From an uncultured Clostridia bacterium (GTDB taxonomy: Bacteria; Bacillota; Clostridia; Oscillospirales; Ruminococcaceae): a stretch of DNA of 64,000 bases. The stretch is from the NCBI GenBank assembly GCA_944382875.1, contig CALWNQ010000002.1, positions 1 through 64,000 of the forward strand, in the 5' to 3' direction. Shown in pieces: positions 1 through 8,328 of this stretch (positions within the stretch are counted from its first letter, which is position 1; every line of letters starts with the position of its first letter). Below the pieces are notes generated by a model that saw nothing but the letters and a program-made list of their open reading frames with translations, was not told where the DNA came from and searched no databases. The position numbers and the translations under genes are program-made.

Positions 1-2
1 AA

Positions 3-25
3 GGGCGTAGTCGTCAACTACGCCC
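3..25. other. Hairpin at window edge
   Basis: A perfect inverted repeat with 9-bp arms (GGGCGTAGT and ACTACGCCC) surrounds a 5-nt loop. No T-run follows on the plus strand, and on the minus strand the sequence leaves the window. It may be part of a terminator for a gene to the left, or of a structured RNA cut by the edge. I cannot decide between these. Confidence 0.35.
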
Positions 26-52
26 CATCCACCATCGCCGGATGAAAACAAT

Positions 53-102
53 AAAAAAAGACGAGTGTTCTTACAGCTTTTCAAATGCTATAAGAACACT
101 CG
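53..102 (-). terminator. Terminator after tRNA-Leu
   Basis: Perfect 12-bp arms (62-73 and 91-102) flank a 17-nt loop. Read on the minus strand they are followed by a run of seven T, the layout of an intrinsic terminator. It begins 4 nt beyond the tRNA CCA end. Confidence 0.85.
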
Positions 103-105
103 CCA

Positions 106-194
106 TGGTGCCGCTAACCGGACTTGAACCGGTACGGTGTTGCCACCGAGGGATTTTAAGTCCCTTGCGTCTGCCGATTTCGCCATAGCGGCAC
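106..194 (-). tRNA. tRNA-Leu (anticodon UAA)
   Basis: The minus strand reads as a class II tRNA. A 7-bp acceptor stem starts with GTGCCGC and closes with GCGGCAC plus an encoded CCA. The anticodon stem-loop is GGGA-CTTAAAA-TCCC with anticodon TAA. There is an extra variable arm, as expected for leucine, and a TTCAAGT T-loop. The 89-nt length including CCA fits tRNA-Leu. It has its own consensus promoter and an intrinsic terminator, so it is a single-gene transcription unit. Confidence 0.95.
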
Positions 195-210
195 AATCAA
201 ATTCTTATTT

Positions 211-239
211 ATTATAATACATACAATGACTTTTGTCAA
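211..239 (-). promoter_or_regulatory. SigA promoter of tRNA-Leu
   Basis: On the minus strand a perfect TTGACA (239-234) is followed after 17 bp by a perfect TATAAT (216-211). It is placed to start transcription about 10 nt before the tRNA 5' end. It lies back to back with the MATE promoter. Confidence 0.85.
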
Positions 240-259
240 GTTTTTTCCTGGAATAACAG

Positions 260-288
260 TTGTTTTTTTCATTTAGTTAGTGTAAAAT
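260..288 (+). promoter_or_regulatory. Putative SigA promoter of MATE gene
   Basis: TTGTTT (260-265), a 17-bp spacer, then TAAAAT (283-288). This is a moderate match to the vegetative consensus, about 40 nt before the start codon at 328. Confidence 0.55.
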
Positions 289-327
289 AGCTTTGTATTA
301 ATACTACATAGAATAAGAGGGACAAAA

Positions 328-1677
328 ATGGAACAGGCAGAACAGCAAGTTTTATTTTCCAAAAAAGATCTGAAAAAATTGATATTTCCATTGATTATTG
401 AGCAAATCCTATCTGTATTGGTTGGAATGGCAGATGTTGTAATGGTGTCCTCTGCAGGAGAGGCTGCAGTATCTGGTGTATCTCTTGTAGATATGATTAA
501 TGTGTTGATTATTAACATCTTTGCAGCATTAGCAACTGGAGGTGCGGTAGTATCCTCCCAATATCTTGGAGCTGGAAAACATAAGGAAGCAAATCATTCT
601 GCAAATCAGTTGATGACCATTACGATTCTGATATCTGTGGTAGTGATGGGAATTGTACTGGCATTACAGAAGCCGCTTTTACGCCTGTTTTTTGGCTCCA
701 TTACGGATGATGTGATGAACAGTGCACTGATTTATTTACAGATTACAGCATTATCCTATCCTTTTATCGCGTGCTACAATTCTGCGGCAGCATTATTCCG
801 TTCTATGAATCAAGCAAGAATTACAATGGTTGTATCTGCTGGTATGAATGTGCTGAATATTGCCGGCAATGCGATTTTTGTATATGGATTTCACATGGAG
901 GTTGCCGGTGTCGCGCTTCCATCGTTGATTTCGCGTATCCTGGCTGCGATTGTAATGTTTTGGCTGCTGAGCCGTAAAAAGCAGATGATATCTATTTCTT
1001 TTCGTGATATGTTGCAACTTCGTTTGGAAATGATAAAAAAGATCCTATACATTGGTATTCCCAGCGCTTTGGAAAACAGTATGTTCCAGTTGGGAAGAGT
1101 CTTGGTTGTTTCTATTATTTCCGGTTTTGGTACGGTACAAATCGCCGCTAATGCAGTGGCGAATAATCTGGACGCATTTGGTTGCATTCCCGGGCAAGCA
1201 ATGAATCTGGCAATTATAACTGTTGTCGGGCAATGTGTGGGAGCTGGGGATTACCCACAGGCAATTCACTTTACCAAAAAATTGATGAAGTTGACATATC
1301 TTATTATGGGACTTGTATGTATGGGTGTAATTTTAACATTACCACTATCACTGAGGTTATATAACCTTTCAGCGGAAACAACACATCTTGCAACAATACT
1401 GGTTTACATACATGATGGATGTGCGATTCTGCTTTGGCCAGCGGCATTTACACTGCCGAATGCAATGCGTGCCGCCAATGATGTCAAGTTTTCGATGTTT
1501 CAGTCCATTTTTTCCATGTGGTTTTTCCGGATTATCGGAAGCTGGATTTTAGGCGGCATGCTAAAATGGGGTGCAATTGGAGTATGGGTAGCAATGGTGA
1601 TGGATTGGATCTATCGCGCCGCGGTTTATATTTTGCGTTTCCGCAGTGGAAAATGGAAAAAATATTCTCAAAACTAA
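328..1677 (+). CDS. MATE family efflux transporter
   Basis: A 449-aa protein with about 12 hydrophobic segments arranged as two six-helix MatE halves, the normal size for the multidrug and toxin extrusion family. It probably exchanges Na+ or H+ for cationic drugs or metabolites at the cytoplasmic membrane. The ATG is preceded by AAGAGGGA at good spacing and by its own promoter, and a hairpin terminator follows, so it is monocistronic. The family is clear from the repeated hydrophobic layout and motifs such as GGAVVSSQYLGAGK near residue 71. The substrate cannot be predicted. No regulator gene lies next to it. Confidence 0.88.
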   Translation: MEQAEQQVLFSKKDLKKLIFPLIIEQILSVLVGMADVVMVSSAGEAAVSGVSLVDMINVLIINIFAALATGGAVVSSQYLGAGKHKEANHSANQLMTITILISVVVMGIVLALQKPLLRLFFGSITDDVMNSALIYLQITALSYPFIACYNSAAALFRSMNQARITMVVSAGMNVLNIAGNAIFVYGFHMEVAGVALPSLISRILAAIVMFWLLSRKKQMISISFRDMLQLRLEMIKKILYIGIPSALENSMFQLGRVLVVSIISGFGTVQIAANAVANNLDAFGCIPGQAMNLAIITVVGQCVGAGDYPQAIHFTKKLMKLTYLIMGLVCMGVILTLPLSLRLYNLSAETTHLATILVYIHDGCAILLWPAAFTLPNAMRAANDVKFSMFQSIFSMWFFRIIGSWILGGMLKWGAIGVWVAMVMDWIYRAAVYILRFRSGKWKKYSQN

Positions 1678-1684
1678 ACAGAAA

Positions 1685-1716
1685 GGCATCCGGCTTGATT
1701 ACCGGATGCCTCTTTT
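1685..1716. terminator. Bidirectional terminator, MATE/CotH
   Basis: The 9-bp arms GGCATCCGG and CCGGATGCC enclose an 8-nt loop. TCTTTT follows on plus and TTTCTGTTT on minus. It sits between the convergent ends of the MATE and CotH genes and overlaps the CotH stop codon region. Confidence 0.8.
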
Positions 1717-3787
1717 AATGTTTTTTCAAATTATGTTTTTTAAATAAAACAACAAAAAGAAATGCCGCTGTCAATACCATAATACCCATAACCGACAGCG
1801 TGATGTCACTGTTGACGTGTATTGAACCTGCATATGGATTCGATTGTCTGGGTTGTACCTGCATTTCATTTTTGAATTGCTCCAACATTTCCAGATCCAC
1901 GCCTAATGCATCCAGCTGTTCTTTCTGTTCGTCACTGAGTTCCGAAAGGTCGGTATTTCCGACAATTTCGATTGCCTTTTGGATTGCGGAAAAATCCTGA
2001 ACATCTGAAAACGGATTTTCTTCCCGAAATTCGGGAATTTTTTCAATTTCTGGAGCACTTTCTGCTGTATCTGATGCCGGAGAAGCGGAAAAATCAGGTT
2101 CCCGATTTTTATTGCCTCCCATATCACCACCTTGTGAACCCATTGTTTGCAGATTAACTGTAGAAGCGTCGATCAGAAGATCCGGATTCTGTTGCTGTTC
2201 TTCTTCTGTAGAAGGCACAGTACCATTCAGCTGCCCCATGACACTTTCTCCTCGGAGCTGAACAAACTCTTCCAGAGTCTGAACCGCCGCCTCCACCTCA
2301 TCTATATCATAAAATGCAGTCGGATCTGTTTCAGCAAGCTCAGCGAGCTGATTGTACAGAGATTGAATCTGTTGGGAGAAGGTTCCATTCAATGCGTTTT
2401 CCGCTAATTTGGTCAGACAGCTATGATAGTAAGAAAGTCCAGCTTCTGTATTCAAAAGTTTCATCAGAATTGGTCGTTCCTCTTCGGAAACTCCGGAAAG
2501 GGGAGTATCAATGGGATAATTGACTGCGGACTCGGCGTTTCCGCTTTGGAATCCAGCAAAAGACAAGTTGAAATCCCAGGGCAGCATGGTTAAAACGCCA
2601 TCTTTTTCATATAGGTAATAATTATGTGTCATATTGGAAAGATAGCTGTCCAGATTTACGGTGAAAACACTGACGGCAAAATAAGCCAACGTTTTTTCCG
2701 CTTCTACCACGATAGAGGGATCTGTACCCTCATTTAATTCTTTCAAAGCTGCAATCAATCGATTTTCATCTGCTTCTGAAATATCAAAAACTGCACTATC
2801 AAAAAGGGCGCGATAGTTTTCTGGATTGTCATCCGTATAAACCAGATCAGCACCGCCGGAATTCTGTTGTCTGCCAATTCCACCAGGATTGCGCATCCCT
2901 GTGCGGCCAGAATCTGTTCCAATTTGCATATCAGGGGGAGATTGCTCCTGCCCATCCGGAATAGCTGGCAGATCACTGTTGCCTACCTCTGCTTCGTTAT
3001 GCATATCAGGGGGAGATTGCTCCTGTTCATCAGGATTAGCCGGTAAATTGTTGTCGTCAGGTCCTATTTCGTTCTGAATATCATCAAACGGTTTCTGACC
3101 GGCAAAATCATCTGGGCGCATTTTATTGCCATCATCATTAACCTGAATATCTCCGCCGCCCATTTCCATTGTTTCCGGTTTATAAAGGTTGCCGTAATCT
3201 GTCCCATAGCATCGTGTTACATAGGATTCCTCAATTGCTTCCACTCCCAAATAGAGTCCCCAGTATTCGCCATTGACTGATACCTTGATGTAGGAGCAGA
3301 GCGGAGTATCCACACCAAGCTGCTGCATCCAGTTGTATGTGAGGTACTCTTTCATCAAAGTTGCATCATAGACATTGTTATTTAAGCAGAGTTTATCCAA
3401 ACCAAGCCATGTCTGACCGCTGACATAATGGTCAAACTCCAGTTTAAAGCTGAAGCGGTCACTGTCGGTGGATGCCACCTGCGATAAGCTGGTGTTGCCT
3501 TTTGTGCGGATGCCGACATTGCCAACGGATACACCATCCAAAGTGATGTTACAGATGGTATATTCTTCCTCTAATGGATTTTCCAGCAGATTCAGCCATT
3601 CGGATTCTTCAATCTGAATGGAAAGGTCCAAAATATTGCCTTGTCCCAACACAGAAGCATAGGGATAGTCCACACCTGTGGCGGATACCTTTTTTGCAGC
3701 AGGAGATACCATGACCAGACAGACTGCCGCAATTACCACTGCCATCAGAATTGCTACAACTTTTTCCAAATTTCTGGCAGTAATCAT
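1715..3787 (-). CDS. CotH-type kinase family protein, membrane anchored
   Basis: A 690-aa protein with an N-terminal membrane segment (residues about 9-28), a CotH-like region with motifs such as GNTSLSQ, KLCLNNN and GEYWGLYLGVEAIEE (through about residue 190), and a conserved PWDFNLSF block near residue 400 containing the acidic residue typical of the CotH fold. A C-terminal membrane helix (about 660-683) is followed by a lysine-rich tail. CotH proteins are atypical protein kinases, known from Bacillus spore coats. Between the kinase blocks lies an acidic, proline-rich insert holding a 25-aa tandem repeat. The ATG follows AAAGGAG. It is the last gene of an operon with DUF4956 and a VTC-domain gene, a recurring trio in Clostridia. 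The kinase assignment is by family; its targets are unknown. Confidence 0.8.
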   Translation of the reverse strand: MITARNLEKVVAILMAVVIAAVCLVMVSPAAKKVSATGVDYPYASVLGQGNILDLSIQIEESEWLNLLENPLEEEYTICNITLDGVSVGNVGIRTKGNTSLSQVASTDSDRFSFKLEFDHYVSGQTWLGLDKLCLNNNVYDATLMKEYLTYNWMQQLGVDTPLCSYIKVSVNGEYWGLYLGVEAIEESYVTRCYGTDYGNLYKPETMEMGGGDIQVNDDGNKMRPDDFAGQKPFDDIQNEIGPDDNNLPANPDEQEQSPPDMHNEAEVGNSDLPAIPDGQEQSPPDMQIGTDSGRTGMRNPGGIGRQQNSGGADLVYTDDNPENYRALFDSAVFDISEADENRLIAALKELNEGTDPSIVVEAEKTLAYFAVSVFTVNLDSYLSNMTHNYYLYEKDGVLTMLPWDFNLSFAGFQSGNAESAVNYPIDTPLSGVSEEERPILMKLLNTEAGLSYYHSCLTKLAENALNGTFSQQIQSLYNQLAELAETDPTAFYDIDEVEAAVQTLEEFVQLRGESVMGQLNGTVPSTEEEQQQNPDLLIDASTVNLQTMGSQGGDMGGNKNREPDFSASPASDTAESAPEIEKIPEFREENPFSDVQDFSAIQKAIEIVGNTDLSELSDEQKEQLDALGVDLEMLEQFKNEMQVQPRQSNPYAGSIHVNSDITLSVMGIMVLTAAFLFVVLFKKHNLKKH

Positions 3788-3807
3788 ATGAAACTCCTTT
3801 CCGCGAT

Positions 3808-4482
3808 TTAGGACTGATATTCCCCGTTATAGCTGACAAGGACTGCGCTTTCTACTCCGGGGAGAGACGCGATTCCGCTTACGAAATTAGTGGAGGAGTC
3901 TTTCAGTCGGAGCTCTAGCGTAAACTCCACATGGTTAGCGGAAACTGTTTTCGATTTCAACAGATATTTTCCTACAGAAGTATCCAGTTCGTTCAGAACT
4001 GCTTTTTCCGATTCCGTATTGTTGCAATTCACTACCAGCAGGTATGGCTGGCGTTCCGGGCTGCGGCGGTTGGAAAAGAAAATCAGAACGACACCGATCA
4101 AAGCGGATCCGAAAAGCGCAAGCGGAATCAGGCCGGCCCCCAGTACAATACCAACTGAAATGGACCAGAATAAATAGGCAATGTCCAACGGCTCTTTAAT
4201 GGCAGCCCGAAAACGGACAATAGACAGTGCGCCGACCATACCAAGAGACAACACAACATTGGATGTTACTGCCAGAATAATAAAGGTCGTAATCAACGAC
4301 ATTGCCACCAGAGAAACGCCAAAACCGGAGGAATATAAAACACCTCGGAATGTTTTTTTATACACGACAAATATGAAAAGACCGATCAGCAGGGCGAGCG
4401 CTAATGCGATCAGCATATCCAATACGGAAAAGGAAGTCGTTTTTTCCAGAAAACTCGATTTAAAAATGTCTTGAAATGTCAT
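3808..4482 (-). CDS. DUF4956 domain membrane protein
   Basis: A 224-aa protein with three to five hydrophobic segments in its first two thirds, including the GALSIVRFRAAIKEP block typical of DUF4956, and a soluble C-terminal domain of about 75 residues. The start is set at ATG 4482 because a GGAGG lies 7 nt upstream. An in-frame TTG at 4500 overlaps the VTC stop but has no Shine-Dalgarno sequence. It sits between the VTC-domain and CotH genes, with only 20 bp to CotH. The family has no established biochemical role. Context suggests a membrane partner of the polyphosphate polymerase-like domain and the kinase. Confidence 0.82.
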   Translation of the reverse strand: MTFQDIFKSSFLEKTTSFSVLDMLIALALALLIGLFIFVVYKKTFRGVLYSSGFGVSLVAMSLITTFIILAVTSNVVLSLGMVGALSIVRFRAAIKEPLDIAYLFWSISVGIVLGAGLIPLALFGSALIGVVLIFFSNRRSPERQPYLLVVNCNNTESEKAVLNELDTSVGKYLLKSKTVSANHVEFTLELRLKDSSTNFVSGIASLPGVESAVLVSYNGEYQS

Positions 4483-4496
4483 GGGATATCCTCCGT

Positions 4497-5174
4497 TCAA
4501 TAATATCGTGCCGCAGCATATTTGGAAAAAGCAGAAGAACGGCGGCTGTCCAACTGCACTGCATCCCGGATAAAATCCGGAAGAAAGGAATCATATTTTA
4601 TCTCCAGAATGATGTCATTACCTGCCGGTATGGTGGGGAGCTGAGGATTGAGAAAATCTGTTGCGTCCAAACCGGTGCGGATCTGCTGATCCAGTGTAAT
4701 TCGTACATTTCCGGCTGGATACACAAATGCTTCCCTTGTATAATCCACAACCGTCTTCGGAACCATTCTACTGTAAAGCATTGCAAAAAAAAGATCCCGT
4801 AGAAGTCTTTTTTCGGAAGATTCCGTCCATTTCCAATCTCCATGCACAATTCTCTGGGCTTCTTCCGCACTGACTCGAACAGAATCTTTCCGGCATAGTC
4901 CATTCTGTTTACTCTTCTTTTCCAGTTTAATAAAACCAGGATCGTGATTGTAATACCGGATCCGATATTTATCTCGATTGCTGACACCATCCAATTTTTC
5001 CCGGAGAACTTTATCCTCCGGATTGTCGAAATATAAACTTCGTATATAATAGCGTCCGTTGGAATCCCCATTTTGATCCGCAGGCAGAAGCACACGCAGT
5101 CTGGAACGAAGAATTGCGCAATCAGCCGGACTTATGACATGCTTCCATTCATGCCGAAATCGTTGATCTTCCAT
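4497..5174 (-). CDS. VTC-domain polyphosphate polymerase-like protein
   Basis: A 225-aa soluble protein matching the VTC tunnel domain. Visible features are RHEWKH at the N-terminus, YYIRSLYFDN (42-51), basic residues YRIRYY (70-75), KLEKKSK (83-89), the central KTVVDYTREAF (140-150) and a late ILEIKYD (189-195) with the Glu expected to bind metal. In yeast Vtc4 this fold makes polyphosphate from ATP. Bacterial versions are annotated as polyphosphate polymerase domain proteins with little direct proof. The ATG is preceded by AGGAGG. It is first in the operon and overlaps the region upstream of DUF4956. Membrane attachment would have to come through its partners, as it has no transmembrane helix. 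Confidence 0.82.
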   Translation of the reverse strand: MEDQRFRHEWKHVISPADCAILRSRLRVLLPADQNGDSNGRYYIRSLYFDNPEDKVLREKLDGVSNRDKYRIRYYNHDPGFIKLEKKSKQNGLCRKDSVRVSAEEAQRIVHGDWKWTESSEKRLLRDLFFAMLYSRMVPKTVVDYTREAFVYPAGNVRITLDQQIRTGLDATDFLNPQLPTIPAGNDIILEIKYDSFLPDFIRDAVQLDSRRSSAFSKYAAARYY

Positions 5175-5253
5175 AATTGCCTCCTGTTTTTGATGTTGTT
5201 TAGTATAAAGACTTTTTGTGAAGAGTATATGAACTTTCGCTGAAAAGCAAACG

Positions 5254-5281
5254 AAAAAGCCCGTCAGTCTGACGGGCTTTG
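5254..5281 (-). terminator. Terminator after aldose-epimerase-like gene
   Basis: An 11-bp inverted repeat (AAAGCCCGTCA/TGACGGGCTTT) with a 3-nt loop. On the minus strand it ends in GGGCTTTTTCG, an intrinsic terminator 13 bp beyond the stop codon. Confidence 0.85.
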
Positions 5282-5294
5282 CTATGTAGTTGGG

Positions 5295-6185
5295 TTAAGC
5301 TTCGATCCGAATTTCCAATCGGAATTGTTTTGAGGAACCAGGTGAGAGAATCTGCACACCTCGTTTTTGAATCATTTCGTCACCTTCATCGCTGCAGGCA
5401 GAAAGTCCCTGCCAAGGCTCAATGCAGATGAATGGCGCGTGATCTGTCCAGATAGCAAGATATTCAAAATCCGGGAAAGAAAGGGACAGCTTCCGACCGG
5501 TTTTGGTATCCAGCAAAACAGCGCTGCGGGAACGGAGTTTGTCAAAAAGAATGGTTCCAACCCGGTCGAATACCGGATATTGCAGGCAAAGGGTGCGGCA
5601 ATCCGGTTCCAGAAAAGCCTCCCGGTTTTCCACATTGATCTGCCGCTTTTCACTATTGTACAGCGGACAGCTGTTTTCTTCTTCCTTTTCTAGAATAATC
5701 CGGTAATCCTCAAACCCGCTCCCAGATTCCGGATCAAACGGAACGCAGAAAGCCGGATGTGTCCCAAAACAGAACGGCATATCCCGCTCCGGTTCTTCGT
5801 TGCGTACAGTCATCGTCATGGTAAGAATGCCGTCCCGGATGATATAAGCTGCTTCCAACACAAAATGATACGGATATACCGAAAGTGTATCCGCATCTGC
5901 TTTCAGCGAAAATGTTACAGCATCTTCTGACTGGCAAATAGGTGTCCAGCATTTGTTTTTGGCAAAACCGTGCTGTGTCAGATGAAAAGGCTTTCCTTCC
6001 ATCCAAACGGTATCGTCCCGGACATTGCTTGCGATCGGGAACAGAAAAGGAGAACTGCCTGACCAGTGGGTATCATCTCCCTGCCAAATGTATTCACATC
6101 CGTTGACACAAAATGATTTCAATTCCGCGCCCAAGTCGCAAATTTCTGCGGAATTGCCGGCATGGTCCGATATACGCAGTTTCAT
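5295..6185 (-). CDS. Aldose 1-epimerase family protein (LacX-like)
   Basis: A 296-aa protein of the galactose mutarotase-like fold. Conserved pieces are YIWQGD (32-37), SSPFLFPIASN (44-54), QHGFAKN with His72, GTHPAFCVPF with His143, and a late EPWQG that carries the catalytic glutamate of the family. It probably interconverts anomers of a hexose or sugar phosphate in the cytoplasm; no signal peptide is seen. It is alone between a terminator and the divergent spoIIIA operon. A second family member, about 40% alike by eye, occurs at 43572. The substrate is not predictable. Confidence 0.85.
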   Translation of the reverse strand: MKLRISDHAGNSAEICDLGAELKSFCVNGCEYIWQGDDTHWSGSSPFLFPIASNVRDDTVWMEGKPFHLTQHGFAKNKCWTPICQSEDAVTFSLKADADTLSVYPYHFVLEAAYIIRDGILTMTMTVRNEEPERDMPFCFGTHPAFCVPFDPESGSGFEDYRIILEKEEENSCPLYNSEKRQINVENREAFLEPDCRTLCLQYPVFDRVGTILFDKLRSRSAVLLDTKTGRKLSLSFPDFEYLAIWTDHAPFICIEPWQGLSACSDEGDEMIQKRGVQILSPGSSKQFRLEIRIEA

Positions 6186-6301
6186 AATATCCGCTCCTTT
6201 ATCCTGATGGCATAATCATACGATATTTTTTTGGTTTTGTCAATCCGTTCTATCCGTTCGTTCGTTCGCATAGGATTGGGTACAAAGGACGGTGAAACAT
6301 C

Positions 6302-7192
6302 ATGGACGAGTATAGAGAAGTGCTTTCCTGTCTGGAGCCATGGATGCAGTCGGAATTACAGCCAGTTTTAAACAGAGAAAAAGCGGTACAAGAAATCCGG
6401 CTGCGTCTTGGGCAGCCTTTATTTATCAGGAGTGTGGCGCATGGTGTTTTTGCGGGCGGTAGGCGAATCCGTTCGGACGAGATCTCTCGCTGCTTACAAC
6501 GGGCATGCGGATATTCGATGCAGAGTGCGGCGGAAAGCCTAGCACGCGGTTATGTGACACTGCGCGGCGGACACCGAGTCGGAGTTGTTGGGAGTGTTCT
6601 GGCGGAGGGCGGAAAAGTCCTTTCTTTGCGGGAAGCCGGAAGCCTCAACTTCCGCATTGCGCGCGAAGTCCCCGGTGCCGCGGGAAACCTTCCAGAGCAG
6701 CTATACAGCGACAGGATTCCGTCGGTTTTGATTGCAGGGCCGCCCTGTTCCGGAAAAACAACGATTCTGCGCGATCTGGTTCGGCGTCTTTCGGAAAAAG
6801 GCGTTCAGATTGCGGCGGTAGATGAACGGGGAGAGTTGGGCGGCGGCTGCGACTTGCGGGAAGCAGGGCTGGACATTGGTCCCTGCACCGACCTTTTGAG
6901 CGGGTATCCGAAAGGCACTGGAATGGAGATTGCTCTCCGCACCTTGTCACCGCAGTTGATTGTCTGCGATGAAATCGGTTCGCAGCCCGAAACCGACGCA
7001 GCGCTGGAAAGTTTGAATGCTGGCGTGCCTCTGCTTGCGGCGGCACATGGAGAATCCTTGCGGCAGCTTGTCGGACGTCCTGCGCTAAAACCGCTGTTTC
7101 GGGAACAGGTTTTTGAATATGCTGTGCTGCTGCAAAGAGAACCACCAGGAACCGTGGCGAAAATTATCCGGATAGGAGAGAATGAAATATGA
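6302..7192 (+). CDS. spoIIIAA: Stage III sporulation protein AA, ATPase
   Basis: A 296-aa cytoplasmic ATPase with Walker A GPPCSGKT (146-153) and Walker B LIVCDEIG (D223, E224), related to secretion ATPases. In endospore formers it powers the SpoIIIA-SpoIIQ channel between mother cell and forespore. It is first of eight genes in canonical order and its TGA overlaps the ATG of spoIIIAB. The gene is expected to be under SigE in the mother cell, but I could not point to a convincing SigE promoter upstream. Confidence 0.95.
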   Translation: MDEYREVLSCLEPWMQSELQPVLNREKAVQEIRLRLGQPLFIRSVAHGVFAGGRRIRSDEISRCLQRACGYSMQSAAESLARGYVTLRGGHRVGVVGSVLAEGGKVLSLREAGSLNFRIAREVPGAAGNLPEQLYSDRIPSVLIAGPPCSGKTTILRDLVRRLSEKGVQIAAVDERGELGGGCDLREAGLDIGPCTDLLSGYPKGTGMEIALRTLSPQLIVCDEIGSQPETDAALESLNAGVPLLAAAHGESLRQLVGRPALKPLFREQVFEYAVLLQREPPGTVAKIIRIGENEI

Positions 7193-7695
7193 AATGGGTA
7201 GGTATTCTAATCGGCGGAATTGCCATGATTTTAGCTGGAATCCTGATGGGACAGCGGTTGCGGAAGCGGGCAGAACTGCTCAACCGGATTCGTCTGCTTT
7301 TGGTGCGGATGGAGCGGGAACTGACCGTTCGGCACTTGCCTACGGCACAGCTTTTCCGTGAGTTAGCAGAAGATCCGGATTTTTTTTCGCTTACATTCTT
7401 GAAAGAAGCCTCCCAGCGTTTTGATGGCAGGGAATCTCCTGCGGAAGTCTGGAAACAGGCGGTTTCCGGACAAAAAGATCTTTCCGAGTGTCCGGGGGCA
7501 GTCGAACTGCTTTGCGCAGCCGGCGGCATCATCGGTACATCGGACTGGGAGAGTCAGACGGCGTCCCTAGTCCTGCTTCAGGAAAAAACGGAGGAAATGA
7601 TCCGGATCGCAGAAGCAAAAGCGCAGGCGGAGGGAAAGCTTTACCGTGGGCTTGGGCTGCTTGCGGCGGCGCTTCTGGCAGTTTTGGCAGCATAA
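7189..7695 (+). CDS. spoIIIAB: Stage III sporulation protein AB
   Basis: A 168-aa protein with N- and C-terminal hydrophobic helices and a charged helical middle, the layout of SpoIIIAB, a GspF-like membrane component of the SpoIIIA complex. The ATG overlaps the spoIIIAA stop as ATGA, suggesting translational coupling. Identification rests on position, size and motifs such as GRESPAEVWKQAV near the middle. Confidence 0.92.
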   Translation: MKWVGILIGGIAMILAGILMGQRLRKRAELLNRIRLLLVRMERELTVRHLPTAQLFRELAEDPDFFSLTFLKEASQRFDGRESPAEVWKQAVSGQKDLSECPGAVELLCAAGGIIGTSDWESQTASLVLLQEKTEEMIRIAEAKAQAEGKLYRGLGLLAAALLAVLAA

Positions 7696-7714
7696 CAGGA
7701 AGGACGGGCAGAAA

Positions 7715-7912
7715 ATGGATGTCGATCTGATTTTTAAAATAGCCGCCATTGGAATAATTGTAGCAGTCCTAAACCAGGTTCTGATCCGTTCCGGCCGGGA
7801 AGAACAGGCAATGATGACAACACTAGCTGGCTTGATTGTCGTATTGATGATGGTCATTACCCAGATCAGTACCTTGTTTGACACCATTAAGCAACTGTTT
7901 GGCCTTTGGTGA
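7715..7912 (+). CDS. spoIIIAC: Stage III sporulation protein AC
   Basis: A 65-aa protein with two transmembrane helices, the usual size for SpoIIIAC. The ATG at 7715 is preceded by AGGAAGGA. A longer upstream reading would overlap spoIIIAB without a ribosome site, so this start is preferred. It belongs to the mother-cell membrane part of the channel. Confidence 0.92.
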   Translation: MDVDLIFKIAAIGIIVAVLNQVLIRSGREEQAMMTTLAGLIVVLMMVITQISTLFDTIKQLFGLW

Positions 7913-7926
7913 ACGGAGGTGTCGGA

Positions 7927-8316
7927 TTGGACCTGATCGCAATCGCAGGCGCCGGACTGGTCGCAGCAGCGGCAGCAGTTCTGCTTCGACAATATAAACC
8001 GGAGTACGCCATGCTGATCTCTCTTGCGGCGGCTGGATTACTGCTCAGTTGGATTTTAGCCGGAATTATACCAGCCCTTCACTCTATTCAGAGAATGATG
8101 GAGGACGCAGGGTATTCTCCGGAAGCATTGCAGATTCTTCTCAAATGTTTGGGTGTCTGTTATCTGAGCGAAATTGCTGGGCAGATTTGCCGGGAAGCTG
8201 GACAAACCGCCATTGCATCCAAAATCGAACTGGCCGGGAAAATGTTGGTACTACTGCTTTGCCTTCCCCTGTTTGAGCAGCTTTTACAATATGCGCTGAC
8301 ATTGGTTCATCTGTAA
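7927..8316 (+). CDS. spoIIIAD: Stage III sporulation protein AD
   Basis: A 129-aa integral membrane protein with three to four helices and the family block LKCLGVCYLSEIAGQICREAG. TTG at 7927 is chosen because GGAGG lies 7 nt upstream and the resulting N-terminus (MDLIAIAGAGLVAA) matches the family length. In-frame TTG and GTG codons further upstream lie before that ribosome site. It follows spoIIIAC with a 14-nt gap. Confidence 0.92.
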   Translation: MDLIAIAGAGLVAAAAAVLLRQYKPEYAMLISLAAAGLLLSWILAGIIPALHSIQRMMEDAGYSPEALQILLKCLGVCYLSEIAGQICREAGQTAIASKIELAGKMLVLLLCLPLFEQLLQYALTLVHL

Positions 8317-8328
8317 AGGAAGGAAATT

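Noticed and set aside
6246..6270. Short GTTC/TTCG tandem repeat upstream of spoIIIAA
   Set aside because: Only about three to four units of 4 bp. Too short to call a functional repeat.
6181..6301. SigE promoter for the spoIIIA operon
   Set aside because: CATACGAT (6217-6224) and CATAGGAT (6269-6276) resemble SigE -10 boxes, but no suitable -35 lies 14-15 bp upstream of either. Listing one would be a guess.
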